Shown: in pieces, positions 1 to 9,138 of the stretch | How the letters are laid out: the number at the start of each line of letters is the position of its first letter | How positions within the stretch are numbered: the stretch's first letter is position 1 | Source of the DNA: JASUTC01 sp964604305 | Lineage (GTDB): Bacteria; Thermotogota; Thermotogae; MWEM01 | Direction: 5' to 3' | Length of the DNA stretch: 64,000 nt | Assembly: GCA_964604305.1 (NCBI GenBank) | Contig: CAZRYM010000002.1 | Span: forward strand, 1-64,000 | The notes under the pieces: generated by a model | Databases searched by the model: none | What the model saw: the letters and a program-made list of their open reading frames with translations, nothing else | Told to the model about the DNA's origin: nothing | Translations under genes and position numbers: made by a program

Positions 1-75
1 ATTCTGGCTGAGACTATGGTAAGATATACACGAGAACTGGGGGATTGGATATCAAGTACGATGAATTTTTTTTAA
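1..75 (+). CDS. fliR: FliR, C-terminal fragment (flagellar export gate)
   Basis: The first frame of the window is open from base 1 and ends at TAA 73-75, giving 24 residues that end in ISSTMNFF. It is the 3' end of a gene cut by the window edge. I call it FliR because of its place directly before flhB and flhA, the usual order in flagellar export operons, and because FliR tails end in a short polar/aromatic stretch like this. It overlaps the proposed flhB start by 31 bases, which suggests coupled translation. The fragment is too short to prove identity. Confidence 0.5.
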   Translation: MLAETMVRYTRELGDWISSTMNFF

Positions 76-1178
76 AAGGCAATTGTGTTAATCTTAAATT
101 TGATATTCAGTTTTTTGCCAAAGATCCTGATAAAACTGAGAAAGCCACTCCGAGAAGACGGCAAAAGGCAAGAGAAGAAGGGCAAGTTGCCTATTCCAAA
201 GATCTTGCCATGGGGATTGTTTTTTTGGGTGTCATTGTTGTATTGCGTATGATGATTCCCATGGTATATAAGGGAATAGAACAAATGCTGATCTTTTTCT
301 GTGCTCTGCCCAATCTTGGTGATTACAGGGAATATACCGCTCTGGGTCAATATATCTCTTTAAACAGTCAGGATCTGATGTGGGGTCTTGTCATCGTATT
401 ATTGTCAGGAGTTCTTATAGCTGTTGTAACCGGGTTTGCGCAGACCAAGGGACTGCTGGTTTTTAAAAAGGCCTTCAAATTTGATTTGAATAAGATTAAT
501 CCCATTGAAGGTTTTAAGCGGCTGTTTTCCTTGAGATCGGTCATCGAACTCCTCAAAAACCTTGCAAAACTTGCTCTATTGGGATTCATCGGCTTTTCAT
601 TTATTAACGGCATCTGGTCTGTGTTATTCCTCTTGCCTGATTACTCAATGGAACAATCCCTGATCTTTTTAGCGGACTCTCTTTATCAGATGGCTTTAAG
701 AATTGCTCTGGCTTTGATCGTTTTGGGGTTTGTTGATTTTTTCTATCAAAGATGGGAGTTAGAACGTGATATCAGGATGTCAAAGAAAGAGATTAAAGAT
801 GAAAGAAAGGACATAGAAGGGAATCCGGAAATAAAGAGAAAGCAACGACAAATGATGTCTGAAATGTCCCAGAGAAGAATGATGGAGGAAGTTCCTTCGG
901 CTACCGTAGTGGTAACGAACCCCACTCATTTGTCTATCGCCATAAGATTTGAATTGGAAAAGATGAATGCACCTCTGGTGGTGGCAAAGGGTGCTGATAA
1001 TATGGCCTTGAGAATACGTGAGATTGCCAAGGAATACAACGTACCTCTATATGAAGATAAAGCTTTGGCTCGGGAGCTATATGATAGAGTGGAAATAGGT
1101 GAGGAAATACCCAACGATATGTATAGAGCTGTTGCAGAGGTATTGGCGTTTATTTTCAAAAATTCAGGAAGGGTGTAG
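45..1178 (+). CDS. flhB: FlhB, flagellar type III export switch protein
   Basis: This is the membrane component of the flagellar export gate that switches substrate class from rod/hook to filament proteins. An N-terminal stretch (about residues 30-50) with KTEKATPRRRQKAREEGQV is the FlhB signature. Four hydrophobic segments follow between about 58 and 240. The cytoplasmic domain carries the autocleavage motif NPTH at residues 292-295. Length 377 is normal for the family. The only start in frame before the signature is TTG at 45, inside the preceding fliR end; its ribosome site is poorly spaced, so the exact start is uncertain. flhA follows after 3 bases. Confidence 0.93.
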   Translation: MDIKYDEFFLKGNCVNLKFDIQFFAKDPDKTEKATPRRRQKAREEGQVAYSKDLAMGIVFLGVIVVLRMMIPMVYKGIEQMLIFFCALPNLGDYREYTALGQYISLNSQDLMWGLVIVLLSGVLIAVVTGFAQTKGLLVFKKAFKFDLNKINPIEGFKRLFSLRSVIELLKNLAKLALLGFIGFSFINGIWSVLFLLPDYSMEQSLIFLADSLYQMALRIALALIVLGFVDFFYQRWELERDIRMSKKEIKDERKDIEGNPEIKRKQRQMMSEMSQRRMMEEVPSATVVVTNPTHLSIAIRFELEKMNAPLVVAKGADNMALRIREIAKEYNVPLYEDKALARELYDRVEIGEEIPNDMYRAVAEVLAFIFKNSGRV

Positions 1179-1181
1179 AGT

Positions 1182-3290
1182 GTGAAAAACCAGGATGTCA
1201 TTGTTTCATTGATGGTTGTGGGCATTATCTTTTTGATGATTTTGCCGGTCCCCACATTCCTCTTAGACTCCTTTCAAATGATAAATATCTCATTTTCTCT
1301 TGTGATCATACTTTCAACTATGTATGTGACATCAGCACTGGAGTTGTCTTCTTTCCCGAGTATTTTGCTGGTAGTGACTCTGTTGCGGTTGTCTTTGAAC
1401 ATTACCTCAACCAGATTGATTCTGTTGAACGGAAATAATTTTGACGGAAAGGTTATTAAAACCTTTGGAAATTTTGTTGTTAGCGGTAATTATGTTGTTG
1501 GTTTAATCATCTTTCTGATTCTCGTTATTATTCAATTCATCGTGATTACAAAAGGAGCTGAAAGGATTTCAGAAGTTGCAGCTCGATTTACCCTTGATGC
1601 CATGCCCGGTAAGCAAATGAGTGTGGATGCAGATTACAATGCCGGTTTGATCACTGAAGATGAAGCCAGAAAAAAACGAGAGGATATTCGAAGGGAAGCG
1701 GATTTTTACGGGGCTATGGACGGTGCCAGTAAATTTGTTCGAGGAGATGCTATAGCAGGAATTATCATCGTTTTTATCAATATCATCGGGGGATTAATCA
1801 TTGGTGTGGTTCAGCTGGGGATGGATGTTGCTGAGGCGGCTCAGGTTTTCACTCTGCTCACCGTAGGAGATGGTTTGGCTTCACAGATTCCCGCGTTACT
1901 TATATCAACTTCAAGTGGTATCCTGGTGTCAAGATCGGCATCTGAATCAAATCTAGGAAATGATATGCTACGGGAATTGGCCAGCGAGACCAAGGTTTTG
2001 TATTTGACCGGAGGTGTTTTGCTCTTTTTAACCCTCTTCACCCCCTTACCGACTATTCTTGGTCTTCTTATCGGAGGCGGTTTGATCTTGATTGCCTATT
2101 TTACATCTCAGAAGGAAAAAGAAACAGCTGTTGCAGCTGCAGGTGGTGCTGGTGGTGGTTTTGCAGGCCTTGAAGGTCCAAAAGGAAAGGGACCTTCCGG
2201 TGGAGAGGGAGAAAAGGCCGAAGCACCAAGTGCGCCTTCCTTAACATCGGCTGAAGAAGTTTCTGAGATTATCCAATCGGATACTCTGGATGTGGAGTTT
2301 GGCTATGGTATTTTGCCTTTGGCCGACCCGGGGCAAGGAGGAGACCTCTTAGACAGGATTACAATGGTCAGAAAACAAACGGCGTATGAGTATGGCCTTA
2401 TTTTAAGTCCAATCCGTGTAAGGGACAGTGTTTTGTTAAAAGCAAACGAATATATGATAAAATTAAAGGGGACCGAATTAACTAAATATGAGCTTTGGCC
2501 GGATAGGTTGTTGGCGATTAATCCCGGGACAGCACAAGGGGTAATGCCGGGGATAGCCAGTAAAGAACCGGCATTTGGGTTAGAGGCTTATTGGATTGAT
2601 GAAACTCAAAGAGATCAGGCGACCAGTCAGGGTTATACAGTGGTAGATCCCCCTAGTGTTTTTGCAACACATTTTTCTGAAATTGTTAAACAACATGCCC
2701 ATGAGCTCCTTGGCAGAAAGGAAATGGACTTATTGATCAAGGGGTTGAAAGAGAATTTTTCCGAACTTGTCGAAGAAGTTATCCCGGATATTCTTAAAAT
2801 TTATGAGGTTCAACGGATTCTTCAAAACCTTTTACGTGAAAGGGTTTCAATCAGGAATCTGCCGTTGATTTTTGAAACGATTTCAGAATATGCTGAGAAA
2901 ACCAAAGATATTGATTATCTGACTGAGTTTGTCAGACGTGCATTAAAGAGACAAATTTGTATAGCAAATAGATCAGATGATGGTCAAATTCATGCTGTTG
3001 GAATAGATCCAAATCTTGAAAGACAATTATCTTCTCAGGTTAGAGAGACTGAAGACGAGAGATATCTGGCCCTTAATCCGGATTTAATGCAGCAGTTAGT
3101 AGATAAGTTTTCCAAGGGTGTGGAAAAGATCATGCAAAAGGGATATATGCCAGTTATTGTTTGTTCGGGAAATATCAGAATATATTTATACAAAGCACTT
3201 GAGAAATCGCTTCAAAGTATAGCCTTTATTTCCTATGAAGAACTTGTAGACGACATTCCCTTTAGTGTGGAAACGGTGATTAAAATATGA
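1182..3290 (+). CDS. flhA: FlhA, flagellar export gate protein
   Basis: FlhA is the large export-gate subunit that couples proton flow to export and docks chaperone-substrate complexes. The N-terminal half (about 1-310) is a set of membrane helices. The FHIPEP-family signature is visible around residue 145 (RFTLDAMPGKQMSVDAD). A glycine/lysine-rich linker spans about 315-350, and the cytoplasmic domain fills the rest of 702 residues, a typical length. Translation starts at GTG 1182, with GGAAGGG 8 bases upstream inside the end of flhB. The stop overlaps the flhF start as ATGA, a sign of translational coupling. Confidence 0.96.
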   Translation: MKNQDVIVSLMVVGIIFLMILPVPTFLLDSFQMINISFSLVIILSTMYVTSALELSSFPSILLVVTLLRLSLNITSTRLILLNGNNFDGKVIKTFGNFVVSGNYVVGLIIFLILVIIQFIVITKGAERISEVAARFTLDAMPGKQMSVDADYNAGLITEDEARKKREDIRREADFYGAMDGASKFVRGDAIAGIIIVFINIIGGLIIGVVQLGMDVAEAAQVFTLLTVGDGLASQIPALLISTSSGILVSRSASESNLGNDMLRELASETKVLYLTGGVLLFLTLFTPLPTILGLLIGGGLILIAYFTSQKEKETAVAAAGGAGGGFAGLEGPKGKGPSGGEGEKAEAPSAPSLTSAEEVSEIIQSDTLDVEFGYGILPLADPGQGGDLLDRITMVRKQTAYEYGLILSPIRVRDSVLLKANEYMIKLKGTELTKYELWPDRLLAINPGTAQGVMPGIASKEPAFGLEAYWIDETQRDQATSQGYTVVDPPSVFATHFSEIVKQHAHELLGRKEMDLLIKGLKENFSELVEEVIPDILKIYEVQRILQNLLRERVSIRNLPLIFETISEYAEKTKDIDYLTEFVRRALKRQICIANRSDDGQIHAVGIDPNLERQLSSQVRETEDERYLALNPDLMQQLVDKFSKGVEKIMQKGYMPVIVCSGNIRIYLYKALEKSLQSIAFISYEELVDDIPFSVETVIKI

Positions 3291-4666
3291 AGATAAAAAA
3301 ATACGTGGTAGATGATGTCAAAACAGCTTTAAAAAAAATAAAAAACGAACTTGGCGAAGATGCTGTTATCCTTCAAACAAGAAAATTCAAAAAAGGCGGG
3401 TTTTTAGGGATTGGCAGGAGTGTCAAATATGAAGTCACAGCTGTGGCAGATGACAGAGAGAAGAAAAGAGAAAATAGATCCCAGGAATCCAGAGGCGAGT
3501 ATGACGGTTGGGTGGACAGCAAAAAACTCTATGAATTGAAAAAGATACTTTCCCAAAACAGCATGATCAAGAATGAAGATACACAGCAAAACACAAATTC
3601 AACTAACAAGAGAAATGACTATAACCCTTCTATTCCGGAGATTGATTATCAAAGGCCTGTTAAAAGAACAAACTCACAGAATTCTTATCCGGAAAACCGT
3701 TGGAGTACGCTAAATAACCAAATGGTAAAGTCAGAAGACAAACAAGGTGTTTCTGTTACCGATTATAAGTCTATTAACGAAATGAAAAAAGAGATGCTTT
3801 CCATCAAGCGAATCATGCAGGATCTTTCGCTGAAGATGGACAAAGATTCTTATTTACCGGGAATTCCCGAAGAGTACAAGAAAATATACAAGGCGTTAAA
3901 ACGACACGAAGTAAATGATGATATTGCCAGAAAGATTGTAGAGTCTTTAAGAATAGTGACTCAGGATAAGAATATCAGTACGATGGAATTCGAAAAGAAA
4001 TTTGTGGATATTTTACACCCCATTATAAAGACCGAAAACCCTTTAAAGGATTATGATAAAGGGGATATTATCTTTTTTGTGGGGCCTACGGGTGTAGGTA
4101 AGACCACCACACTGACAAAAATTGCGGCGATGCTTTCTCTCGAGATGCGTAAAAAAGTTGGGATACTCACTATTGATACTTATAGAATAGCGGCTGTAGA
4201 CCAGCTTAAAACAAGCGCGGATATAATGGGCATTGAAGTTGGGGTGGCATATAATCCCGGCGAATTGAGAACCATGCTTGAAAAATTCATGAATTATGAC
4301 TTGGTCCTCGTTGACACTGCGGGAAGAAGCCAAAAAAACGAGATGCAGATGTCTGAATTAACAAGATATCTTCAGATAGTGAATCCAAAATACATTTTTT
4401 TGACTGAAAGTATGAATGTGAGAAAAAGCGATTTATTTGACATCATTGAACAATTTTCAGTTGTCTCACCGACGCATATCATATTAACAAAATCTGATGA
4501 AACAAATTGCTATGGTTCAATTGTAGAGATAACGAACAACTATGATATACCCGTGGCTTTTGTGACAAATGGACAGAGAATTCCGGAGGATATAATGATT
4601 GCAGATTCAAAAAGACTTGCTTCGATCATTGTTAAAGAGGTGTTAAAAAATGCCCGATCAAACTGA
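3287..4666 (+). CDS. flhF: FlhF, SRP-type GTPase for flagellar placement
   Basis: FlhF is the third SRP-family GTPase and sets flagellar position and number together with FlhG. The N-terminal basic domain (about 1-60) has the family pattern of a lysine-rich helix followed by GEDAVILQTRKFKKGG. A low-complexity Asn/Ser/Lys linker covers about 65-160. The NG domain follows, with P-loop GPTGVGKTTT near residue 265, DTAGR near 345 and TKSDE near 400. Its 459 residues are normal. It overlaps flhA by 4 bases and flhG by 17 bases, as expected for partner proteins made from one message. Confidence 0.95.
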   Translation: MKIKKYVVDDVKTALKKIKNELGEDAVILQTRKFKKGGFLGIGRSVKYEVTAVADDREKKRENRSQESRGEYDGWVDSKKLYELKKILSQNSMIKNEDTQQNTNSTNKRNDYNPSIPEIDYQRPVKRTNSQNSYPENRWSTLNNQMVKSEDKQGVSVTDYKSINEMKKEMLSIKRIMQDLSLKMDKDSYLPGIPEEYKKIYKALKRHEVNDDIARKIVESLRIVTQDKNISTMEFEKKFVDILHPIIKTENPLKDYDKGDIIFFVGPTGVGKTTTLTKIAAMLSLEMRKKVGILTIDTYRIAAVDQLKTSADIMGIEVGVAYNPGELRTMLEKFMNYDLVLVDTAGRSQKNEMQMSELTRYLQIVNPKYIFLTESMNVRKSDLFDIIEQFSVVSPTHIILTKSDETNCYGSIVEITNNYDIPVAFVTNGQRIPEDIMIADSKRLASIIVKEVLKNARSN

Positions 4667-5498
4667 AACTCTTAAACAGGTTGTTGCAAGTCAAAGCCTT
4701 GAAATAATTTTAGTTGCCAGCGGTAAAGGTGGAGTTGGAAAAAGTGTTATTGCCACCAATCTGGCTGTCTCTCTTGCGAAAAATCAAAAAAATGTGCTTC
4801 TTTTTGACGCAGATGCGGGTTTTGCAAACGCAGACATCCTTTTAGGTGTGACGACCAAAAACACCTTGCGAGATTATTTGATCAGTGATATGGAACTGAA
4901 GGATGTGATTTATCCCACACGATACGGTGTTTGGCTTTTAAGCAGTGGGACAGATGTACAGGATCTGATAGCTTTCAGAAAAGAGCCCAAGAGCAGATTC
5001 ATTGATGATTTCATGCATATGGCGCTTGATATGAATTATGCGATTGTAGATACGGGAGCCGGATATACTGAAGAACTCATCTCTTTTTATTCAGCAGCGG
5101 ATAAACTGTTTCTTGTAACAACTCCCGAGCCGACAGCCCTTATGAATGTTTATACTTTAGCCAAAGTATTATCCAATAACGGTATTTTCCCTGAACTTTA
5201 TCTCATTATGAATCAATCGAGAAATACCTCAAAAGACATCAAGGTCTTGGACAGGTTTTCTTATGTTATTGAGAAATTTGCCGGATGGAAAGTCCAGGAA
5301 AGATTTATCCTGAGAAGCGATAAGTCGGTCAGCAATAGTGTTATCAAACAGGTTCCGCTGATTGAGCTTTATAAACACTCTCAACCGGCACAGACCATTG
5401 CCAGACTCACTGACCAGGTATTAAAAGATGAATTGGATGAAAAGAATGAGGATGGCGGTTTCCTGACAAAGATTAAGAAACTATTTGGAATAAAGTAG
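4650..5498 (+). CDS. flhG: FlhG (YlxH), MinD-type ATPase partner of FlhF
   Basis: This ParA/MinD-family ATPase counts flagella and stimulates the FlhF GTPase. The deviant Walker A KGGVGKS is at residues 26-32, followed by the DADAGFANAD switch near 50. The first residues read DQTETLK at 3-9, matching the DQAxxLR activating helix described for FlhG proteins; this separates it from a cell-division MinD. The C-terminus is basic and amphipathic (TKIKKLFGIK), fitting reversible membrane binding. Length 282. It begins inside the end of flhF. Confidence 0.93.
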   Translation: MPDQTETLKQVVASQSLEIILVASGKGGVGKSVIATNLAVSLAKNQKNVLLFDADAGFANADILLGVTTKNTLRDYLISDMELKDVIYPTRYGVWLLSSGTDVQDLIAFRKEPKSRFIDDFMHMALDMNYAIVDTGAGYTEELISFYSAADKLFLVTTPEPTALMNVYTLAKVLSNNGIFPELYLIMNQSRNTSKDIKVLDRFSYVIEKFAGWKVQERFILRSDKSVSNSVIKQVPLIELYKHSQPAQTIARLTDQVLKDELDEKNEDGGFLTKIKKLFGIK

Positions 5499-5502
5499 GC
5501 TG

Positions 5503-6135
5503 TTGGATTTGATTGAAAAAGACAGAAAACTATCTTATCTAATGTCACTGGGGCATTGGGAAGTGTCTTTATTAAATGATTCCAAGAATATTTCCGCAGT
5601 TTATATTGGCAAATATAAAAGGCATTTGCTATTTGAAACCAGTAAACTATATAATAAAAATGATATAACCGGGAAGTCAATAGATTTTAAGATTTTTCTT
5701 CCGTCATTTATTATTTCCGGCAGTGGAACATGTGTTAAGATTGCAGAAGTGGAAGGTATTAGAAATGAAGTAGTCATCCGATTTATGCTGGATCCTGAGA
5801 AGATGAGGATCAAACAGCAACGACATTATAAGAGACTGCCGGTTTTTGAAAAGGCGAGATTTGAACTGAAACATCAAACTGTAAATGTAATTGTGAAAGA
5901 TATTTCATTACAGGGAATAGGTTTATATACCACAGAAAGAATCAGAGGTGAAACCGGGATTCTGACCTTTTTTAGCAATAATTTGATGTTAAATGTTCAA
6001 AAGATACATGAGTTTACCGATTTTAACCTTTTTCAATACGGCATGAAATTGATTTCGGATGAAAATAATCAGAAGTTAAAAGCTTATTTGCTATCGATTC
6101 ATGAGAAAATAAGATCACTGGATTTTGTTTTATAG
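5503..6135 (+). CDS. PilZ-domain protein, probable c-di-GMP receptor
   Basis: The C-terminal half is a PilZ domain with both c-di-GMP-binding motifs: RxxxR at residues 107-111 (RHYKR) and DxSxxG at 133-138 (DISLQG). The first 95 residues form an uncharacterised beta-rich domain that may be a divergent YcgR-N domain. The start is TTG 5503, four bases after flhG, and is only moderately supported. Its position between flhG and a second PilZ gene suggests that c-di-GMP controls the flagellar motor or export here. The binding motifs are seen; the target is inferred. Confidence 0.8.
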   Translation: MDLIEKDRKLSYLMSLGHWEVSLLNDSKNISAVYIGKYKRHLLFETSKLYNKNDITGKSIDFKIFLPSFIISGSGTCVKIAEVEGIRNEVVIRFMLDPEKMRIKQQRHYKRLPVFEKARFELKHQTVNVIVKDISLQGIGLYTTERIRGETGILTFFSNNLMLNVQKIHEFTDFNLFQYGMKLISDENNQKLKAYLLSIHEKIRSLDFVL

Positions 6136-6156
6136 AAACCGATTTTAAGGATTGAT

Positions 6157-6912
6157 ATGATGGATTACCTAAATTCAAAAGTATCAACAGAATCTGTATT
6201 GTCAGTTGGAAAGCCTTTGTTGTTGGATATTTCAGATCCTGAGCTTGCAGGAGTTTATAAAAGCAGTATTTTTGAACTGGATTTTCAAAGAGGGGTTATG
6301 ACAATAGGCATGCCCAGTTATAAGGGGCAATTTGTTCCAATACCTGCGGGTGTCAGTGCTTACGTTAAGATGTTTGACAGAAGCTCGATGTATGTGTTTA
6401 TGTCAAAGGTTATCTCTTACAAAAAAAACGATGAGGGTTTTTTAATCACCTATATGACTATTCCCGATCAGGCGAGAAAAATACAGAGGAGACAATTCGT
6501 CAGGATTCCTTTTTTTCAGAAAGGTTTTTTTACTTTACAACCCGGACCTATCAAACCTTTGTCAGAAAACCTAAAAGACGAGTTGGTTGAAAAAAAGGCT
6601 GAAAAAGAGTTAGAAGAGTATAATTTTATCACGAAGGACTTAAGTGCAAACGGTTTACAAATTGTTACAAAACCAAGATTGAACGCAAGTACTAAGGTTT
6701 ATATCAATTTGGAAATTGGAGGCGGCATAAACCTGGAAAATCAGGAATCTAAAATCGTAAGAAAAGACATGTCTATCGACACTGCAAATAATATTTACGG
6801 CGTTCAATTTGTTTCCATGTCAAAAAGTAAAGAGGATAAATTGGTGAAATATATTTTCCACCTTCAACAGGAAAGAAGAAAGAAAGAAAAACAATTGAAA
6901 GAGGGGAGTTAA
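6157..6912 (+). CDS. YcgR-like PilZ protein, probable c-di-GMP motor brake
   Basis: This has a two-domain YcgR-type layout: an N-terminal flagellar-brake domain (about 15-105) and a C-terminal PilZ domain. The PilZ motifs are RxxxR at 112-116 (RQFVR) and DxSxxG at 161-166 (DLSANG). A charged insert of about 30 residues (near 130-155, lysine/glutamate rich) separates the two motifs, longer than usual. In the known family, c-di-GMP-bound YcgR slows the motor. Two adjacent ATG codons begin the gene after an AAGGA site. cheC follows 4 bases after the stop. Confidence 0.85.
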   Translation: MMDYLNSKVSTESVLSVGKPLLLDISDPELAGVYKSSIFELDFQRGVMTIGMPSYKGQFVPIPAGVSAYVKMFDRSSMYVFMSKVISYKKNDEGFLITYMTIPDQARKIQRRQFVRIPFFQKGFFTLQPGPIKPLSENLKDELVEKKAEKELEEYNFITKDLSANGLQIVTKPRLNASTKVYINLEIGGGINLENQESKIVRKDMSIDTANNIYGVQFVSMSKSKEDKLVKYIFHLQQERRKKEKQLKEGS

Positions 6913-6916
6913 GCAT

Positions 6917-7531
6917 ATGTCAGTTTATGATAAATTGGAACCATTTCATTTTGAAGCGCTAAAGGAGATAGGAAACATAGGTACAGGAAACGCAGCTACT
7001 TCTTTGTCTACTATGATGGGCAAGAAAGTAGATATAACCGTACCGAATGTTTCGGTGGTTGAGATTTCAAAGATTCCATTTATGTTTCAAGATCCGGAAA
7101 AAGTGACAGTGGGGATTCAAATGAGTTTTTTTGAAGATTTAAACGGACAACTCCTTTTAATATTCGATGCTGAACCGGCTAAACAGATTTTAAAATTACT
7201 CATCGGCCAGGGAAGTGATGATCTGACTCAGATGGATGAAATGCAAAAGTCAGTTTTTTCTGAGTTAGGCAATATCGTATGCGGTTCTTATTTGGTTTCC
7301 CTTTCCCAATTTACCAATCTAAATTTAAATTCAGAAGTACCACAGGTAACCTTTGACATGGTGTCCGCCATAGTGGCTGAATCATGTCTGACTTATGCCG
7401 AAGAGGAAGATAAAAGCATCGTCATTGAAACGGAATTCGATATAGAATCTCAAGTAAATGTAGAGGCGTATCTTTTTCAAATCATGGAACCGAATTCCAT
7501 TCCGAAATTATTGAAGAGCATCGGGATGTGA
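6917..7531 (+). CDS. cheC: CheC, CheY-P phosphatase of the chemotaxis system
   Basis: CheC removes phosphate from CheY and binds CheD. Both halves of the pseudo-twofold protein carry the family motif with Glu and Asn three residues apart: EIGNIGTGNA near residue 18 and ELGNIVCGS near 117. At 204 residues it matches the long CheC of Thermotoga rather than the short CheX. cheD follows after 5 bases, so the regulatory pair is made together. The upstream AGAGGGGAG site is strong. Confidence 0.95.
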   Translation: MSVYDKLEPFHFEALKEIGNIGTGNAATSLSTMMGKKVDITVPNVSVVEISKIPFMFQDPEKVTVGIQMSFFEDLNGQLLLIFDAEPAKQILKLLIGQGSDDLTQMDEMQKSVFSELGNIVCGSYLVSLSQFTNLNLNSEVPQVTFDMVSAIVAESCLTYAEEEDKSIVIETEFDIESQVNVEAYLFQIMEPNSIPKLLKSIGM

Positions 7532-7536
7532 AGTGA

Positions 7537-8025
7537 ATGGGACAAAAGAAGATCATCGGTATTGGTGAGTATGTAGCAGCCAAAAATCCGCAAATACTCG
7601 TTACCCTGGGTCTGGGATCATGCGTTGGAGTTTGTCTGATTGATAAAAAGGCTGGAGTTGGAGGCTTGATCCACGTCATGTTACCGGATAGTGGAGGAAA
7701 AAGTGTTGGTAAACCAGGGAAATATGCCGATACAGGTATACCAATCCTTATCGAGGATATGAAAGGCCTGGGCGCAGCTCCCGGCAGCCTTGAGGCAAAA
7801 ATTGCCGGAGGTGCTGCCATGTTCAAAAAATCCGGTTCCACAATGGAAGTGGGTAAGCGTAATGTGGAAGCGGTTAAAAAGATGCTTTCCAAGTTGAAAA
7901 TTAAGATAAGAGCCGACGATACCGGTGGTAATCGGGCCAGAAGCATAGAGTTTAATGTTAGTACGGGTATTTTGAATGTGAGAAAGGTTGGCGGAGGAGA
8001 AAAAACGGAAGTGTCGCAAATCTGA
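7537..8025 (+). CDS. cheD: CheD, chemoreceptor glutamine deamidase
   Basis: CheD deamidates receptor glutamines and is controlled by CheC and CheY-P. The catalytic set is visible: Thr23, Cys29 (in GLGSC) and His46 (LIHVMLP). The spacing is identical to Thr21/Cys27/His44 of the Thermotoga enzyme. Length 162 is typical. It lies directly between cheC and the flagellar sigma factor gene. No receptor gene is adjacent; two chemoreceptors occur about 38 kb downstream. Confidence 0.95.
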   Translation: MGQKKIIGIGEYVAAKNPQILVTLGLGSCVGVCLIDKKAGVGGLIHVMLPDSGGKSVGKPGKYADTGIPILIEDMKGLGAAPGSLEAKIAGGAAMFKKSGSTMEVGKRNVEAVKKMLSKLKIKIRADDTGGNRARSIEFNVSTGILNVRKVGGGEKTEVSQI

Positions 8026-8035
8026 GGTGTTATAG

Positions 8036-8779
8036 ATGAATTCGAATTCCTACGGAAAATACCAGAAAAACATGACTTCTAATGACTTGATCAAACATTT
8101 CCTTCCGCGAATAAAAGCGATAGCCATCTCGCTTAAAAGTTCATTACCAGAAAACGTCGAATTGGACGATTTGGTTCAGGAGGGGTTAATTGGCCTGCTG
8201 AACGTCCGTGAAAGATACGATCCAACACGAGGAGCTTCATTTTTTACATTTGCCATGAAACGGGTCAGAGGTGCTATGTATGATTATTTACGGAAAATCG
8301 ATTGGATCCCCCGCAATACAAGACATCTGATTAAAAAGGTCGAGTCCGGAATGATAGAGCTTCAAAGTGAAGACGGTGAGTTCCCATCCAATGAGCGAAT
8401 TCAAAAACATCTTGGTTTAACTGAGAAAGAAGTTACCCTTGCTTTAAACGAAATGTCTCGAAGACAATTGTTAAATCTTGACGGGTTTTTATCTGATGAT
8501 TCCGACGATTTCACCGAAATTTTTTCATCCAAAACAAATACACCTGAGGAAGAATATTTCAAAGAAGAGCTTACAGAGCACCTGCGAGAGGAAATCGAAT
8601 TATTAAAAGAACGGGAACGACAGATATTGTCATTATATTACGTCGAAGAACTGAACTTTAAAGAAATTGCTGAGATTTTATCTGTGACAGAATCACGTAT
8701 TTCGCAAATTCACAGGAGCATCATGTTGAAACTGAAGGAAAGAATGAATATTTTCCTTGGAAGGCAAGAGGCGGATTAA
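8036..8779 (+). CDS. fliA: FliA/WhiG-type sigma-28, flagellar sigma factor
   Basis: This 247-residue sigma-70-family protein has regions 2, 3 and 4. Region 2 includes FFTFAMKRVRGAMYDYLRKIDWIPR near 75-100, the hallmark of the FliA/WhiG group. Region 4 at the end has the helix-turn-helix (FKEIAEILSVTESRISQIHRS). Its place after cheC-cheD fits FliA of Thermotogota and Firmicutes. No FlgM anti-sigma gene is next to it. ATG 8036 follows GAGGTG. I did not find a convincing sigma-28 promoter in front of the two chemoreceptor genes in this window. Confidence 0.93.
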   Translation: MNSNSYGKYQKNMTSNDLIKHFLPRIKAIAISLKSSLPENVELDDLVQEGLIGLLNVRERYDPTRGASFFTFAMKRVRGAMYDYLRKIDWIPRNTRHLIKKVESGMIELQSEDGEFPSNERIQKHLGLTEKEVTLALNEMSRRQLLNLDGFLSDDSDDFTEIFSSKTNTPEEEYFKEELTEHLREEIELLKERERQILSLYYVEELNFKEIAEILSVTESRISQIHRSIMLKLKERMNIFLGRQEAD

Positions 8780-8780
8780 T

Positions 8781-9089
8781 GTGACCGGACCTGTTGAAAT
8801 GCAAACTAATTTCGTTAGGGCACCCCATACAGCTCAACAAGTGGCAAATCAGACAAGTGCTGAGAACGCTGCTTATACAACGATCGCTCAAGAACAATCA
8901 GAAGAGGCAAAAAGGAAAAGTGAATCAACTCGAAATTCAAAGAAAAGCGAACAGGAGGAGACCAAGAACTCCACTGATGAACAGAAAAAAAACGCTTATC
9001 TTCGTCGAGACTTAAAAGACAATAAGAAGAAAGAAGAAAAGATAGTCGAAGATGAGTTCAGAGGTCATTTTTTGGATATTCACCTGTAA
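8781..9089 (+). CDS. Small charged protein of the flagellar operon, unknown role
   Basis: This 102-residue protein begins at GTG 8781, placed by a GAGGCGGA ribosome site; a longer reading would start inside fliA. The N-terminus (MQTNFVRAPHTAQQVANQ) is followed by a very charged Lys/Glu/Gln segment predicted to be helical or disordered, and a short hydrophobic end (GHFLDIHL). Small proteins with this plan, sitting after the FliA/WhiG gene and ending in a VDV/LDI-type beta strand, occur in many flagellar operons. I know no assigned function. It does not look like FlgM. Confidence 0.7.
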   Translation: MTGPVEMQTNFVRAPHTAQQVANQTSAENAAYTTIAQEQSEEAKRKSESTRNSKKSEQEETKNSTDEQKKNAYLRRDLKDNKKKEEKIVEDEFRGHFLDIHL

Positions 9090-9138
9090 GATTTCAATGT
9101 TCTTTTTAAATAAAATTCTCCCGATTTGAGGTGTTTCT

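Noticed and set aside
7482..7946. 154-codon minus-strand frame
   Set aside because: Antisense of cheD with shadow-like composition; cheD has its catalytic residues in the sense frame.
8781..9089. FlgM anti-sigma factor next to fliA
   Set aside because: The protein is charged like FlgM but lacks the C-terminal sigma-binding helices and ends in a beta-strand-like LDIHL; the match is not defensible.
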